A stretch of DNA of 64,000 bases, taken from positions 1 to 64,000 of the forward strand of contig JAUYGY010000053.1 in NCBI GenBank assembly GCA_030690315.1, written 5' to 3'. The notes below the pieces were generated by a model. The model did no database searches, had not been told where the DNA came from, and was given only the letters and a program-made list of their open reading frames with translations. The position numbers and the translations under genes were made by a program. Below, in pieces: positions 53,866-63,673 of this stretch (positions are counted from its first letter, which is position 1; each line of letters begins with the position of its first letter). The DNA comes from Aequorivita sp. Its GTDB lineage: Bacteria > Bacteroidota > Bacteroidia > Flavobacteriales > Flavobacteriaceae.

Positions 53866-54867
53866 TTAAAGTTTTGTTGGAGGAGTACTTTCAAGTTTTA
53901 CCGAACCTTTCTTTACAGCGATTCTTTCCAATAAAAAAATGGTAAGAAAACCAATGATTGCAAATAATACAGCATAAAGTATTTGGGGATCTGCGCTGTA
54001 ATTTGATGGTAAAATGCTCCTTTCAATAAAAGGAATTTCTTCACCCGCATGATTTGTTCGGTACTCAAGCACTTCTTTCCAAGGCCATATTTTGTTAAGC
54101 GCACCCACCATAAAGCCCGTGAGCACGGCAAGTGTCATATTTTTGTGATGTTTGAACATCCAATTCAGCACTCGCGAGAACATTTTTAACCCCACAATTG
54201 CACCGATTCCAAATACCAAAAGCTTTCCAAATGCAGCTAAAAAAAGTGAACCATTTAGGGTTGTAATTCCTTCGGTTAATTGCGTCACAAACCCAATTAT
54301 AGTTGTGTATGCCCCCAAAAGCAAAAGGATAAAAGCTCCCGAAATTCCGGGGAGTATCATGGCAATAATCGCCACAAAGCCAGCGAGAAATAAAAACCAT
54401 ATGCTATCGGGTGAACCAATCGGGTCTGCAATTGTTATAAAATAGGAGAGGGTAGATGCAAAAACCAATACAATAATTAAAGAAAGTCGCCAATTGATGA
54501 TTTGTTGCCCAACATAAACAATACTGGCCACGACCAAGCCGAAGAAAAAAGACCAAACCATTATTGGGTAATCCTGGAGCAACCAAGTAATAAGTTTGGC
54601 AAAAGATAAAATACTGATGAAGACTCCGCTAAAAAGAGCCAATAAAAAGGAAAGGTTATAGTGTCTCCACGCACTAAGGAAACCTTCTTTTTTCCAAATT
54701 TTAAAGAAACCCAAATCGATGTTGTGAATGGTCTCTATCAATTCTTCGTAAATACCGGAAATGAATGCTATTGTTCCGCCGGAAACGCCTGGAACCACAT
54801 CGGCAGCGCCCATTGCGAGACCTTTTGCGGTTACTAATAAATGTTGTAGAATATTTCTTTGAGGCAT
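53866..54867 (-). CDS. DUF368 polyprenyl-phosphate transporter family protein (paralogue)
   Basis: 333 residues, about nine membrane helices. GAADVVPGVSGGTIAFISGIYEEL near residue 20 and GISGAFILLLLG later match the neighbouring paralogue. Both copies keep the family motifs, so both are probably functional. Undecaprenyl phosphate recycling would serve the glycan genes elsewhere in this genome. Confidence 0.88.
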   Translation of the reverse strand: MPQRNILQHLLVTAKGLAMGAADVVPGVSGGTIAFISGIYEELIETIHNIDLGFFKIWKKEGFLSAWRHYNLSFLLALFSGVFISILSFAKLITWLLQDYPIMVWSFFFGLVVASIVYVGQQIINWRLSLIIVLVFASTLSYFITIADPIGSPDSIWFLFLAGFVAIIAMILPGISGAFILLLLGAYTTIIGFVTQLTEGITTLNGSLFLAAFGKLLVFGIGAIVGLKMFSRVLNWMFKHHKNMTLAVLTGFMVGALNKIWPWKEVLEYRTNHAGEEIPFIERSILPSNYSADPQILYAVLFAIIGFLTIFLLERIAVKKGSVKLESTPPTKL

Positions 54868-54902
54868 AGGTTTAGTTTGCTAAAACCCCAAAAATACACA
54901 AA

Positions 54903-56309
54903 TTAAAGTGAAGGATTTTTGTGCTGCCCTATTATTTCCTTTACGTTTTTCATTTCAAAAACCGAAGGAAAAAGTTCCTCGATGATCATAACATATTCCG
55001 GTTCAGATTTTAGTGCATTTTTTAAATGGAAGATTCCTTTATCGGTTTCACTTAATGTGAAATATAGCCCAGATAAACGGTATTCTACTTCGGCGTGCTC
55101 GGGGTAAAATTCCAAGGCTTGGTTAAAGTTGTTCACCGCAGCTTCGTATTCTCCCAAATTGATAAGAATATCGCCACGGGTGAGCCAAGATTCCAATTCA
55201 TAATTCCCCAATTCCAAGGCTTTGCGAAAACCTACTTCAGCTTCCTCAAAAAGATTCAGTTTGTTGTTTATTTTGGCGTAGCGTTTCCAATAAAAGACGT
55301 TTTCAGCGTCAATATTTATTGCCTTTTCAATGTAATAAAGCGCTTTTTGGTATTGTTTGTTTTTGTAATAAAAATCTGTAATTGCAATCCATCCTTTGTC
55401 CAGCAAGGAATCTTCCTCTACACATTTTGTATAGAATTGAAGTGCCATTTCGGCATTTTTAAGTTTCTCGTAACATTTTCCAATTCGCAACAGGGCATAG
55501 GAAGTTGGATCATCCAATCCCAAAGTGATAGAGTAGCTTTCAATAGCTTCTTCATATCTCTTCATTTTTTCCAGCACCTTCCCTTTTTCAAGATATGCTC
55601 CTATAAAACTATCGTCACTTATTATGGCGAAATCAAATGCCGCAAGTGCTTTTTTGTAGTCTTTAAGTTCGTAGTATTGTTTGCCCACTTGGTGCCAGGC
55701 AACTTCGCAATAGGGGTTTTTATTTAGAAAATCATTCAAATAATCAATTGCCGCTTCATATTCGTCAAGATACTCGAAGCAATAAATAATGTTATAAAGT
55801 GCGGAATAATCCTCTTCATCTTCCTCCAAACACTTCATAAAATAGTATTTGGCATGAACGTAATCTTCCATAAAAAGATACTCCATCCCCAATAATGACA
55901 GTACGTCTGCTTCGTCGTCGGTTATTTCCAAAGCCTGTTCCAAAAGGGTGATGGCTTCTTTGTGCTTATCGCGACGCGAAAAGATGTTTGCTTTCTGAAT
56001 GTAAATTTCCTCGTTGCTCTGTTCCAATTGGTACAATTCGTCCAAAAGTTCATCAGCGATGTCTAATTGGTTTTCAAAAATGTACATTTCTATTTGGAAA
56101 AGTTTCAGACTTGTAGATGAAGGATGTTGCTCAAGCCCTAGTTTAGTGGCTTTTTTGGCAAGTGCAATCTTTCCGTTTTCAAGGTAATGATGCACTATTT
56201 CTTCAAATTCCTCTGAGTCGAAAAATAGAACGCTGTTGGTTTTCAGCATAGATTCAAATTTTTCCAGCGAGAAGTTGTTATGCTCGTTTGAACTTAATTG
56301 CATACGCAC
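54903..56309 (-). CDS. Tetratricopeptide repeat protein
   Basis: 468 residues (466 from a second ATG at 56303). About eleven TPR-like units, for example YYELKDYKKALAAFDFAIISDDSF and LINLGEYEAAVNNFNQALEFYPEH in its repeated pattern, with no signal peptide or membrane helix. A cytoplasmic scaffold; partner unknown. In line with the DUF368-aroE genes on the same strand. Confidence 0.88.
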   Translation of the reverse strand: MRMQLSSNEHNNFSLEKFESMLKTNSVLFFDSEEFEEIVHHYLENGKIALAKKATKLGLEQHPSSTSLKLFQIEMYIFENQLDIADELLDELYQLEQSNEEIYIQKANIFSRRDKHKEAITLLEQALEITDDEADVLSLLGMEYLFMEDYVHAKYYFMKCLEEDEEDYSALYNIIYCFEYLDEYEAAIDYLNDFLNKNPYCEVAWHQVGKQYYELKDYKKALAAFDFAIISDDSFIGAYLEKGKVLEKMKRYEEAIESYSITLGLDDPTSYALLRIGKCYEKLKNAEMALQFYTKCVEEDSLLDKGWIAITDFYYKNKQYQKALYYIEKAINIDAENVFYWKRYAKINNKLNLFEEAEVGFRKALELGNYELESWLTRGDILINLGEYEAAVNNFNQALEFYPEHAEVEYRLSGLYFTLSETDKGIFHLKNALKSEPEYVMIIEELFPSVFEMKNVKEIIGQHKNPSL

Positions 56310-56444
56310 GGTTTAACGGTTTCTTCTATTTTAAAGATAATAATGTAATAATAAGTTCAATAGTTATGCCGTCTTTCTTGTTAACGGACTTATCAACATA
56401 GAGTGAGTCCGTAAAGTCCTATAAATAAGCACTCTAAAGTATTT

Positions 56445-57629
56445 TTATTGCTCTTGGAAGGTGTTTAGAACTGCTGTCAGTATTTTGCAGCCTTCCTCAA
56501 TTTCGTCATTGCTGATTGTGAGCGGGGGCGTTATGCGCAACGCGCGACCTTCAAAAAGAAGCCAAAATAGTATCAATCCGCGATCTTTGCAGGCTAAAAT
56601 TACTTCGGTAGCAAGTTCGGGGGTTTCCAACATTGCTGCTAGCATCAAACCTCTTCCGCGCACTTCCTTTATCAATGGATGTTTCAGGAGTTTTCTGAAA
56701 AGCTTTTCCTTTTCCAAAGTTTGTGGAATAATATCTGTTTCCGTCAATTCCTGAAGCGTTGCCAAAGCGGCAGCCGCAATCACCGGATTTCCACCAAAAG
56801 TGGTAATGTGGCCAAGTTTCGGATTGTCCTGCAACAAAGCCATCACTTCATGTGAAGCCGTAAATGCACCAATTGGTAGTCCGCCACCCATTCCTTTTCC
56901 CATCACCAAAATATCCGGCACTATATCGAAATGTTCAAAAGCGAAGAGCTTCCCCGTGCGGCCAAAGCCTGGTTGAATTTCATCCAAAATTAAAAGCGTT
57001 CCGGTTTCATCGCAGCGTTGGCGCACTTTTTTAAAATAATTATTTTCTGGTTGAACAAAACCAGCCCCACCCTGAATAGTTTCCAGAATAATAGCCGCCG
57101 TTTCCGAAGTTATTTTTTGAAGATCGTCTTCACAATTGAATGTTACTGGAAAACAATCTGGAACCAAAGGTTTGAACGCGTTTTTGCGCTCCTCAAATCC
57201 CATCACGCTCATGGAGCCCATTGTATTGCCGTGATAAGCGTTATGTGCGTATAAAAGCTGGGTGCGTCCAGTTGCTCGGCGGGCGAGCTTTAATGCACCT
57301 TCAATAGCTTCAGTGCCACTGTTCACTAAATAGGTCGTGGTTAAATTCTTCGGCAGATTTTCAGCAAGCAATTTTGCCAGCTCCACGGCAGGTTCTTGGA
57401 TGTATTCGCCATAAACCATAACGTGCAAATATTTGTCAACCTGCTTTTTTATTGCCGAAACCACGCGCGGATGACAATGCCCAAGCGTGCACGCAGAAAC
57501 TCCCGCCACAAAATCGAGATGTTTATTTCCCGAAGTGTTATAAATATAACTTCCGCTGGCGTGTGAAATTTCCAACGCCAAGGGATGTGGGGTTGTTTGC
57601 GCTTGATATTTGAAAAAATCGTTCTTCAT
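56445..57629 (-). CDS. Class III (acetylornithine-type) aminotransferase
   Basis: 394 residues, PLP-dependent. SGTEAIEGALKLARRATG and the cofactor aspartate in LILDEIQPGFGRTG are clear; the PLP lysine is in LVMGKGMGGGLPIG. Bacteroidetes relatives are annotated as acetylornithine or aspartate aminotransferases; the true substrate cannot be read from sequence and no arg genes are adjacent. Confidence 0.88.
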   Translation of the reverse strand: MKNDFFKYQAQTTPHPLALEISHASGSYIYNTSGNKHLDFVAGVSACTLGHCHPRVVSAIKKQVDKYLHVMVYGEYIQEPAVELAKLLAENLPKNLTTTYLVNSGTEAIEGALKLARRATGRTQLLYAHNAYHGNTMGSMSVMGFEERKNAFKPLVPDCFPVTFNCEDDLQKITSETAAIILETIQGGAGFVQPENNYFKKVRQRCDETGTLLILDEIQPGFGRTGKLFAFEHFDIVPDILVMGKGMGGGLPIGAFTASHEVMALLQDNPKLGHITTFGGNPVIAAAALATLQELTETDIIPQTLEKEKLFRKLLKHPLIKEVRGRGLMLAAMLETPELATEVILACKDRGLILFWLLFEGRALRITPPLTISNDEIEEGCKILTAVLNTFQEQ

Positions 57630-57675
57630 TTATTTTCGATGACAACAAGTCCGGCGCCATCAACACGACCGAACA

Positions 57676-59472
57676 TTATTGAGTATTATTCGGAATGGAA
57701 TCATTCACTTTTTGAATAGATTCATTCATTTTCTGCTGAATGGAATCCCGCTTGGCCTCGCTTTCCTGCGTTTCGGGTTGCGGATCGTCCGGTCTATTTT
57801 GAAGATCTTTCGGGCTGAGTTTTGATTCTTCCGGCAATTGAATTTCATCTTCGGGAAGATCCTCAAAAAATTGTCCTACGTCTTTGGGAAGTGGAATCCC
57901 CGTTATTTTGGGCAGTATCGGTACAGGTTTTCCTTTGAATAAATCTTCTACTGAATATAATCGCTCCTCTCCGCGCCATTGAAAACCTGGGAGAATTCTG
58001 GCGTTTTTGGGAAGCATAGAAGGAGGATATACTTTGCCCGAAGCCTGTTTTATAAACCGTATTCCAGTGATTTGTTGCTCTTCCAAATACATTTGAATGG
58101 AACTGGAAACCGTATTGTTAATCCCCACCAATTCCCCGGAATCATTGCGTGGATAGTAAATTACCTGTGCATTTTTGTTGATGTTTACTGTGTCCAGTTC
58201 ATTATTGGTGAAAAGGCCGATGAGCCGTTCGCCCTTCACCTGATTGAAACCCATACTGTCTTTTTGGACCAAAAAAGCGTTATTGAAAACTTTGAGCGTG
58301 TCCAGTTTATCAGTAATTGTATCTGAAAGAAGATGAATCGTGTCACCAATCATTTGGTTTTCGCCGCTCCAAAGTACGGGATTTCGAAGAAGTTTGGTGA
58401 TTCCCTTTTTCTCGTTCACATAAATTGAATCACATTTTCCGCTGGTGGGATCGTCCCCAACTTTTCCGGGCTTAAAAAGTCTTGCCTGGTAAAAACCTTT
58501 CATAATTCTATTTTCAGGTTTTCCAGTTACTTGCAGTGTATCGGCATGGACATAAATGGAATCGTTCTCGCGAACAGTAATGGCAACCGCGCGTTTCGTT
58601 ATAAATACGGAATCCTTTTCACGGAAAACTTCGGCATAATGGCCGCGGATAACACTTTTATTAATTGTGTCCAAAACCCGAATATTATTGGTGGCCGAAG
58701 CAAAACTCTTGTTTCGGTCAAAATAAATACTGTCGCCGTAAAGCGTCCGATTTTCATAATCTATTTTTGAATTTTTCACGAAATAGCCCGTATCGCCACG
58801 GGTGTCGTAATATCCGCGTTCACAATAAACCGTGCTGGTTTCACTAACAATCGTGGATGGCCCATAAAGATAGGCAGCTCCGGTTTCTGAATAGAAATCC
58901 AGCTGGTTGCTGTTTACGGTATATTTTGGATTTACAATTTTTACGTCGGAAAGAAACTGGTATTTTTTGCTTTCGGCGAAATATCTGCCCGAACGGCTGG
59001 TCAAAACACTTGCGGTGTCGCGAACGGTCCCGCCGGTTCTGTAATAGGCTTGCTGTTTTATTCTATCGAAGTATAACGAATCGGTAGTGAGCGTGGTTTT
59101 TGGCTCTGTTAAAACCACATCGCCACTGGCAAAAGCAAATTGGGTATTGCCGTTGTATTCGGCATATTTGCTATCCATTGAAACTGTGTCGCCTTGGGTA
59201 ATCCTCACTTTTCCGTAGGCTTTCACAAAATTGCTTTTCAAATACACAAAGGCTTGGTCACACCACATTTCTATGCCTTCGTGAATAATATAAACCTGTC
59301 CGGTTTCGTCTTTTGTGTAAATGGCGGCGTCGGGAAATTCGGGTCGCAATTCAAGATAACCCGATTGTATATCAACCTTTTGCTTTTCCTGCGCCGAAAG
59401 ATTTATTTCGAAGAAAAGCAGTGAAACAACAACTATGAATTGTGATATTTTCAAAAAGGATTTGTTTGTCAT
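57676..59472 (-). CDS. OstA/LptA-like exported protein
   Basis: About 598 residues from the ATG at 59472; signal peptide FIVVVSLLFFEINLSAQ. Several OstA/LptA beta-jellyroll repeats (MDSKYAEYNGNTQFAFASGDV, GDSIYFDRNKSFASATNN in their pattern) as in the lipopolysaccharide bridge; a proline- and glutamate-rich C-terminal tail. It may be the periplasmic bridge protein in this phylum, working with LptB (26066). Confidence 0.85.
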   Translation of the reverse strand: MTNKSFLKISQFIVVVSLLFFEINLSAQEKQKVDIQSGYLELRPEFPDAAIYTKDETGQVYIIHEGIEMWCDQAFVYLKSNFVKAYGKVRITQGDTVSMDSKYAEYNGNTQFAFASGDVVLTEPKTTLTTDSLYFDRIKQQAYYRTGGTVRDTASVLTSRSGRYFAESKKYQFLSDVKIVNPKYTVNSNQLDFYSETGAAYLYGPSTIVSETSTVYCERGYYDTRGDTGYFVKNSKIDYENRTLYGDSIYFDRNKSFASATNNIRVLDTINKSVIRGHYAEVFREKDSVFITKRAVAITVRENDSIYVHADTLQVTGKPENRIMKGFYQARLFKPGKVGDDPTSGKCDSIYVNEKKGITKLLRNPVLWSGENQMIGDTIHLLSDTITDKLDTLKVFNNAFLVQKDSMGFNQVKGERLIGLFTNNELDTVNINKNAQVIYYPRNDSGELVGINNTVSSSIQMYLEEQQITGIRFIKQASGKVYPPSMLPKNARILPGFQWRGEERLYSVEDLFKGKPVPILPKITGIPLPKDVGQFFEDLPEDEIQLPEESKLSPKDLQNRPDDPQPETQESEAKRDSIQQKMNESIQKVNDSIPNNTQ

Positions 59473-59501
59473 TATGAACGAAAATATCAGCAAAAAATTG
59501 A

Positions 59502-60773
59502 TTAACGATGAATAGTTTGCTTTCTATCCGGCCCAACCGAAACGATTTTAATGGGCACTTCAAGTTCTTTTTCCAGAAATTCGATATAATCATTTAACGC
59601 CTGTGGTAACTGTGAAGCTTCGCCCATTTTGGTCAAATCGGCTTTCCAACCTTTCATTTCTGAATAAACGGGAGTTACATTTTCTGCTTCAATATTATAC
59701 GGAAAATGATGAATTGTTTTGCCTTTGTAATTATATGCAGTACAAACTTTCAGCATTTCAAATCCACTCAAAACATCGGCTTTCATCATTATTAATTGTG
59801 TAACTCCGTTCACTTGAACAGCATATCTCAACGCAACCAAATCTAGCCAACCACAACGACGCGGACGGCCAGTAACGGCACCAAATTCGTTTCCAATTTT
59901 TGCCATTTTTATACCAACTTCATCAAAAAGTTCGGTAGGGAATGGGCCACTGCCCACGCGGGTAGTGTAGGCCTTAAAAATTCCGTAAACATCTTTCACT
60001 TTATTCGGAGGAATACCCAAACCGGTACAAGCCCCGGCTGCAGTAGTGTTTGATGATGTTACAAAAGGATAGGTGCCGAAATCAATATCGAGTAAAGAAC
60101 CCTGTGCGCCTTCTGCCAAAATGGTTTTTCCATCTTTCTGCGCTTGGTGCAAATATTCTTCACTATCAATAAAAGTTAGGGTTTTTAAGGTTTCAACAGC
60201 AGCAAAAAATTCGGCTTCAAGATCTGCCAAATCATATTGAACTTCAACATTGTAAAATGCTATCATTGCCTCGTGCTTGTCGGCCAACGCACGATATTTA
60301 TCTTGCCAGTTTTCCAGCTCCAAATCGCCGATGCGGATTCCATTTCTTCCGGTTTTGTCCATATATGTTGGGCCAATTCCTTTTAAGGTAGAACCAATTT
60401 TTGCTTTTCCTTTAGATGCTTCCGAAGCTGCATCCAGCAAACGATGTGTGGGTAAAATAACGTGTGCTTTTCTGGAAACAATCAAGTTTTTCTTGAAATC
60501 AATATTGTATTTTTCCAGTGCTTCCAGTTCTTTCACAAAAACTACTGGATCTATCACAACACCGTTTCCGATAACATTCATGGAATCTTTGTGGAAAATT
60601 CCGGAGGGAATGGTTCGTAAAACGTGTTTTATCCCGTCGAATTCCAAAGTGTGGCCAGCGTTTGGCCCACCCTGAAAACGTGCAATAATGTCATAATTTT
60701 TAGTGAGCACGTCAACAATTTTTCCTTTGCCTTCGTCGCCCCATTGCAATCCAAGTAGTAAGTCTACTGCCAT
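59502..60773 (-). CDS. purA: Adenylosuccinate synthetase
   Basis: 423 residues. It joins IMP and aspartate using GTP in AMP synthesis. GLQWGDEGKGKIVD is the P-loop, GPNAGHTLEFDG follows, and TTRVGSGPFPTEL and GRPRRCGWLDLVALRYA are PurA signatures. Six bases separate it from the fur-like gene, so one operon. Confidence 0.97.
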   Translation of the reverse strand: MAVDLLLGLQWGDEGKGKIVDVLTKNYDIIARFQGGPNAGHTLEFDGIKHVLRTIPSGIFHKDSMNVIGNGVVIDPVVFVKELEALEKYNIDFKKNLIVSRKAHVILPTHRLLDAASEASKGKAKIGSTLKGIGPTYMDKTGRNGIRIGDLELENWQDKYRALADKHEAMIAFYNVEVQYDLADLEAEFFAAVETLKTLTFIDSEEYLHQAQKDGKTILAEGAQGSLLDIDFGTYPFVTSSNTTAAGACTGLGIPPNKVKDVYGIFKAYTTRVGSGPFPTELFDEVGIKMAKIGNEFGAVTGRPRRCGWLDLVALRYAVQVNGVTQLIMMKADVLSGFEMLKVCTAYNYKGKTIHHFPYNIEAENVTPVYSEMKGWKADLTKMGEASQLPQALNDYIEFLEKELEVPIKIVSVGPDRKQTIHR

Positions 60774-60779
60774 AATTTT

Positions 60780-61253
60780 TTATTGATTGTTCCCGCCCTC
60801 TGTAGTGGTGGGTGTTTTTTTATTTCCGTAGAAATAAAGTGAATGATTGGTTATTTCAATATCAAAAACCTCTTCGATGGTTTTTTTAATGGTGTGAATT
60901 CGGGGGTCGCAAAACTCAATCACTTCGCCATCTGAAAGGATTACGTGATCGTGATTGCGGTCAAAATATGATTTTTCGTAATGCGCTTGGTTTTGCCCAA
61001 ATTGGTGTTTGCGCACCAAACCACATTCCAAGAGCAATTCAATAGTGTTGTAAAGGGTGGCACGGCTAACGCGATAGTTTTTGTTCTTCATATTTATGTA
61101 CAGCGACTCAATATCAAAATGGTCGTCGTGGTCATAAATTTCTTGAAGAATTGCATAGCGTTCCGGCGTTTTACGGTGTCCTTTTTGCTCAAGAAAACCG
61201 GTGAAAACGTTCTTTACAATTGCCTGATTGGTTATGTCTGTTTTTGAACTCAT
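60780..61253 (-). CDS. Fur family transcriptional regulator lacking the structural CxxC
   Basis: 157 residues from the ATG at 61253. The winged helix has [20 protein letters not shown]. Metal-site residues are visible in [16 protein letters not shown], but the usual C-x2-C after H-D-H is replaced by SDGEVIEFC, so the structural zinc site is absent or altered. Bacteroidetes have such forms; the sensed metal or signal is unknown. It lies between relA/spoT and purA with 6-28 bp gaps. Confidence 0.85.
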   Translation of the reverse strand: MSSKTDITNQAIVKNVFTGFLEQKGHRKTPERYAILQEIYDHDDHFDIESLYINMKNKNYRVSRATLYNTIELLLECGLVRKHQFGQNQAHYEKSYFDRNHDHVILSDGEVIEFCDPRIHTIKKTIEEVFDIEITNHSLYFYGNKKTPTTTEGGNNQ

Positions 61254-61280
61254 ATTTAAGGAGGCAAAGTTACTCAAATT

Positions 61281-63485
61281 TTACACTCTAGTAACTTTAT
61301 CAATTCCGTTTATTTTTTTGATGTTATCTACCAGATTATTGAGAATGGTTTTATTCTTTACAACAACAACGATTTTTCCGGTGAAAACCCCATCATTACT
61401 ATCAAAGTGAACGCTTTTCATATCTATATGAAGGTTATTCGAAATTACTTTTGTCACTTCGTTTACCAACCCAATGGTATCAATCCCTGAAATTTCCAGA
61501 TTCGATTTAAATTCCCTTTGGGTAGAATCAATCCATTTGGCGGGCATAATGCGGTAACTGTAGTTGCTCTGAAGTTGAAGCGCGTTCGGACAATTGGTTT
61601 TATGAACCTTTATCCCTTCGTTTACTGTGACAAACCCGAAAACTTCATCGCCGGGAATAGGATTGCAGCAATGTGACATTTTATAGTCCAACTTATCTTC
61701 ATTTCTTCCAAAAACAAGCTGATCAAACTTTTCGGTAATTTCATCTTTGTTAACATCTTCAGGTTTATCTGGCTTTCTGATTCTATTTTTGAAGAAACTA
61801 ATGAAAGCATTGCTTCGCGAAGCTGCAAAATCCTTCAGCTTTGGGTTGTCAATAATTCCAGCGCCCACGCGGTAATACAAATCAAGACTCGTTTTCACTT
61901 TAAAGAACACAACTAGCTGATTGATCATGCTCTCGTCCAGATTGAGTTTTAAAGACTTTAATTTTCGAGCTAAAATTACTTTTCCTTCTTCGGCAAGTTG
62001 TTTTTTTTCATCTTTCAAAGACGATTTAATCTTTGAACGCGCTCGGCCAGTGGTTGCATAATTTAGCCAGTTTGCCGTTGGTTTGGCGTTTTCTGAGGTA
62101 ATTATTTCCACTTGGTCGCCACTTTTTATTTCGTGGCTGAGCGGCACCAATTTGCCATTCACTTTGGTGCCACGGGTGTGCATCCCAATCTCGGTGTGGA
62201 TGTGAAAAGCAAAATCCAAAGCAGTAGCGCCTTTCGGAAGCGAATACAGATCGCCTTTTGGGGTGAATACGAAAATTTCCTTCGCGTACAGATTTAGTTT
62301 GAATTCCTCCACAAAATCAACCGCACTAATGTCAGAATTTTCAAGCGTATCCTGCAGTTTGTTCAACCAATTTTCAAGTCCGCCATCGTCTGTTTCCTTG
62401 TTTTTATATTTGTAATGTGCGGCAAAGCCTTTTTCGGCAATCTCGTTCATCCGTTCGCTGCGAATTTGTACTTCCACCCAACGACCTTTTGGTCCCATTA
62501 CGGTAATGTGCAGGGCTTCATAGCCAGTAGATTTTGGCGAAGAAATCCAATCGCGCAACCTAATTGGGTTCGGGCGAAAATGATCGGTAACAATGGAATA
62601 TATTTTCCAGGCGAAGAATTTTTCGTTTTCGGGCGCACTTTTATAAATTATTCGTACAGCAAATTTGTCGTAAACCTCGTCGAAGCTCACGTTTTGTGTG
62701 AGCATTTTCCTTCGGATGGAGAAGATGGATTTTGGGCGGCCCTTTATTTCATAATTTAAATCCTCCGCATCCAACGAGTCTTTTATCACTTTGTTGAAAG
62801 CATCAATGTATGCATCCTGTTCTTCCTTGCTTTCCTTTATTCGCCCCAAAATATCTGCATATACTTCGGGTTCGGTGAATTTTAGGCCTAAATCCTCAAG
62901 CTCGCTTTTAATGTTGTATAGCCCAATTCGATGGGCGAGGGGTGCGTAAATGTAAAGTGTTTCCGAAGCGATTTTCCGTTGTTTATCGGGCGGCATGGAA
63001 TCCATCGTTTGCATATTGTGCAACCTGTCAGCAATTTTTATTATGATTACACGAATGTCTTCATTAAGGGTAAGCAACATTTTTCGGAAGTTTTCCGCCT
63101 GCATGGAAACATCTTCAGACATAGAGATGTGTGCAATCTTTGTAAGGCCATCCACGATTCGCGCCACGGTAGTTCCGAAAAGACGTTCCACATCCTCAAG
63201 CGTGTATTGGGTGTCTTCAACAACATCGTGCAAAAGGGCGGCAGCGATGGAGGTTGCATCTAAACCAATTTCTGAAGCTACAATTTTCGCAACGGCAATT
63301 GGGTGAAAAATATAAGCCTCACCACTTTTGCGGCGCTGCTCTTTATGGGCATCCACGGCAAGGTCAAAGGCACTGCGAATCAATTTTTTATCTTCCTTGG
63401 TAAGGGTGCGATAGCTAATTTTTAGCAACTGTTTGTATTGCTTGGCAAGTTCTTTATTCTCTTTTTCTAGGGCGGCTTCTGTCAT
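61281..63485 (-). CDS. Bifunctional (p)ppGpp synthetase/hydrolase
   Basis: 734 residues, RelA/SpoT homologue. Hydrolase HD domain (AALLHDVVEDTQYT, about 85-100), synthetase domain (RLRDWISSPKSTGYEALHITV, about 315-335), TGS domain (LYSLPKGATALDFAFHIHT) and a C-terminal ACT domain. With the HD motif HDVVEDT and the synthetase glutamate retained, both activities are possible. It is the first gene of the run rsh-fur-purA. Confidence 0.96.
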   Translation of the reverse strand: MTEAALEKENKELAKQYKQLLKISYRTLTKEDKKLIRSAFDLAVDAHKEQRRKSGEAYIFHPIAVAKIVASEIGLDATSIAAALLHDVVEDTQYTLEDVERLFGTTVARIVDGLTKIAHISMSEDVSMQAENFRKMLLTLNEDIRVIIIKIADRLHNMQTMDSMPPDKQRKIASETLYIYAPLAHRIGLYNIKSELEDLGLKFTEPEVYADILGRIKESKEEQDAYIDAFNKVIKDSLDAEDLNYEIKGRPKSIFSIRRKMLTQNVSFDEVYDKFAVRIIYKSAPENEKFFAWKIYSIVTDHFRPNPIRLRDWISSPKSTGYEALHITVMGPKGRWVEVQIRSERMNEIAEKGFAAHYKYKNKETDDGGLENWLNKLQDTLENSDISAVDFVEEFKLNLYAKEIFVFTPKGDLYSLPKGATALDFAFHIHTEIGMHTRGTKVNGKLVPLSHEIKSGDQVEIITSENAKPTANWLNYATTGRARSKIKSSLKDEKKQLAEEGKVILARKLKSLKLNLDESMINQLVVFFKVKTSLDLYYRVGAGIIDNPKLKDFAASRSNAFISFFKNRIRKPDKPEDVNKDEITEKFDQLVFGRNEDKLDYKMSHCCNPIPGDEVFGFVTVNEGIKVHKTNCPNALQLQSNYSYRIMPAKWIDSTQREFKSNLEISGIDTIGLVNEVTKVISNNLHIDMKSVHFDSNDGVFTGKIVVVVKNKTILNNLVDNIKKINGIDKVTRV

Positions 63486-63673
63486 AAATTAAAAGTACTG
63501 ATAAGTAATTTAATTGGCAAGAAAATTAACGGATCGGGCGATTCAAAGTATATGTAGTATAAACTAAATCATTTCCTTTAAACTCTATTGAAAACTTTTA
63601 TTTGTAACAATTTAAATAACTTAATGTCTATTAAGTGAAGTAATTTCTATTTTTTAACGAAAAACCACCAACT

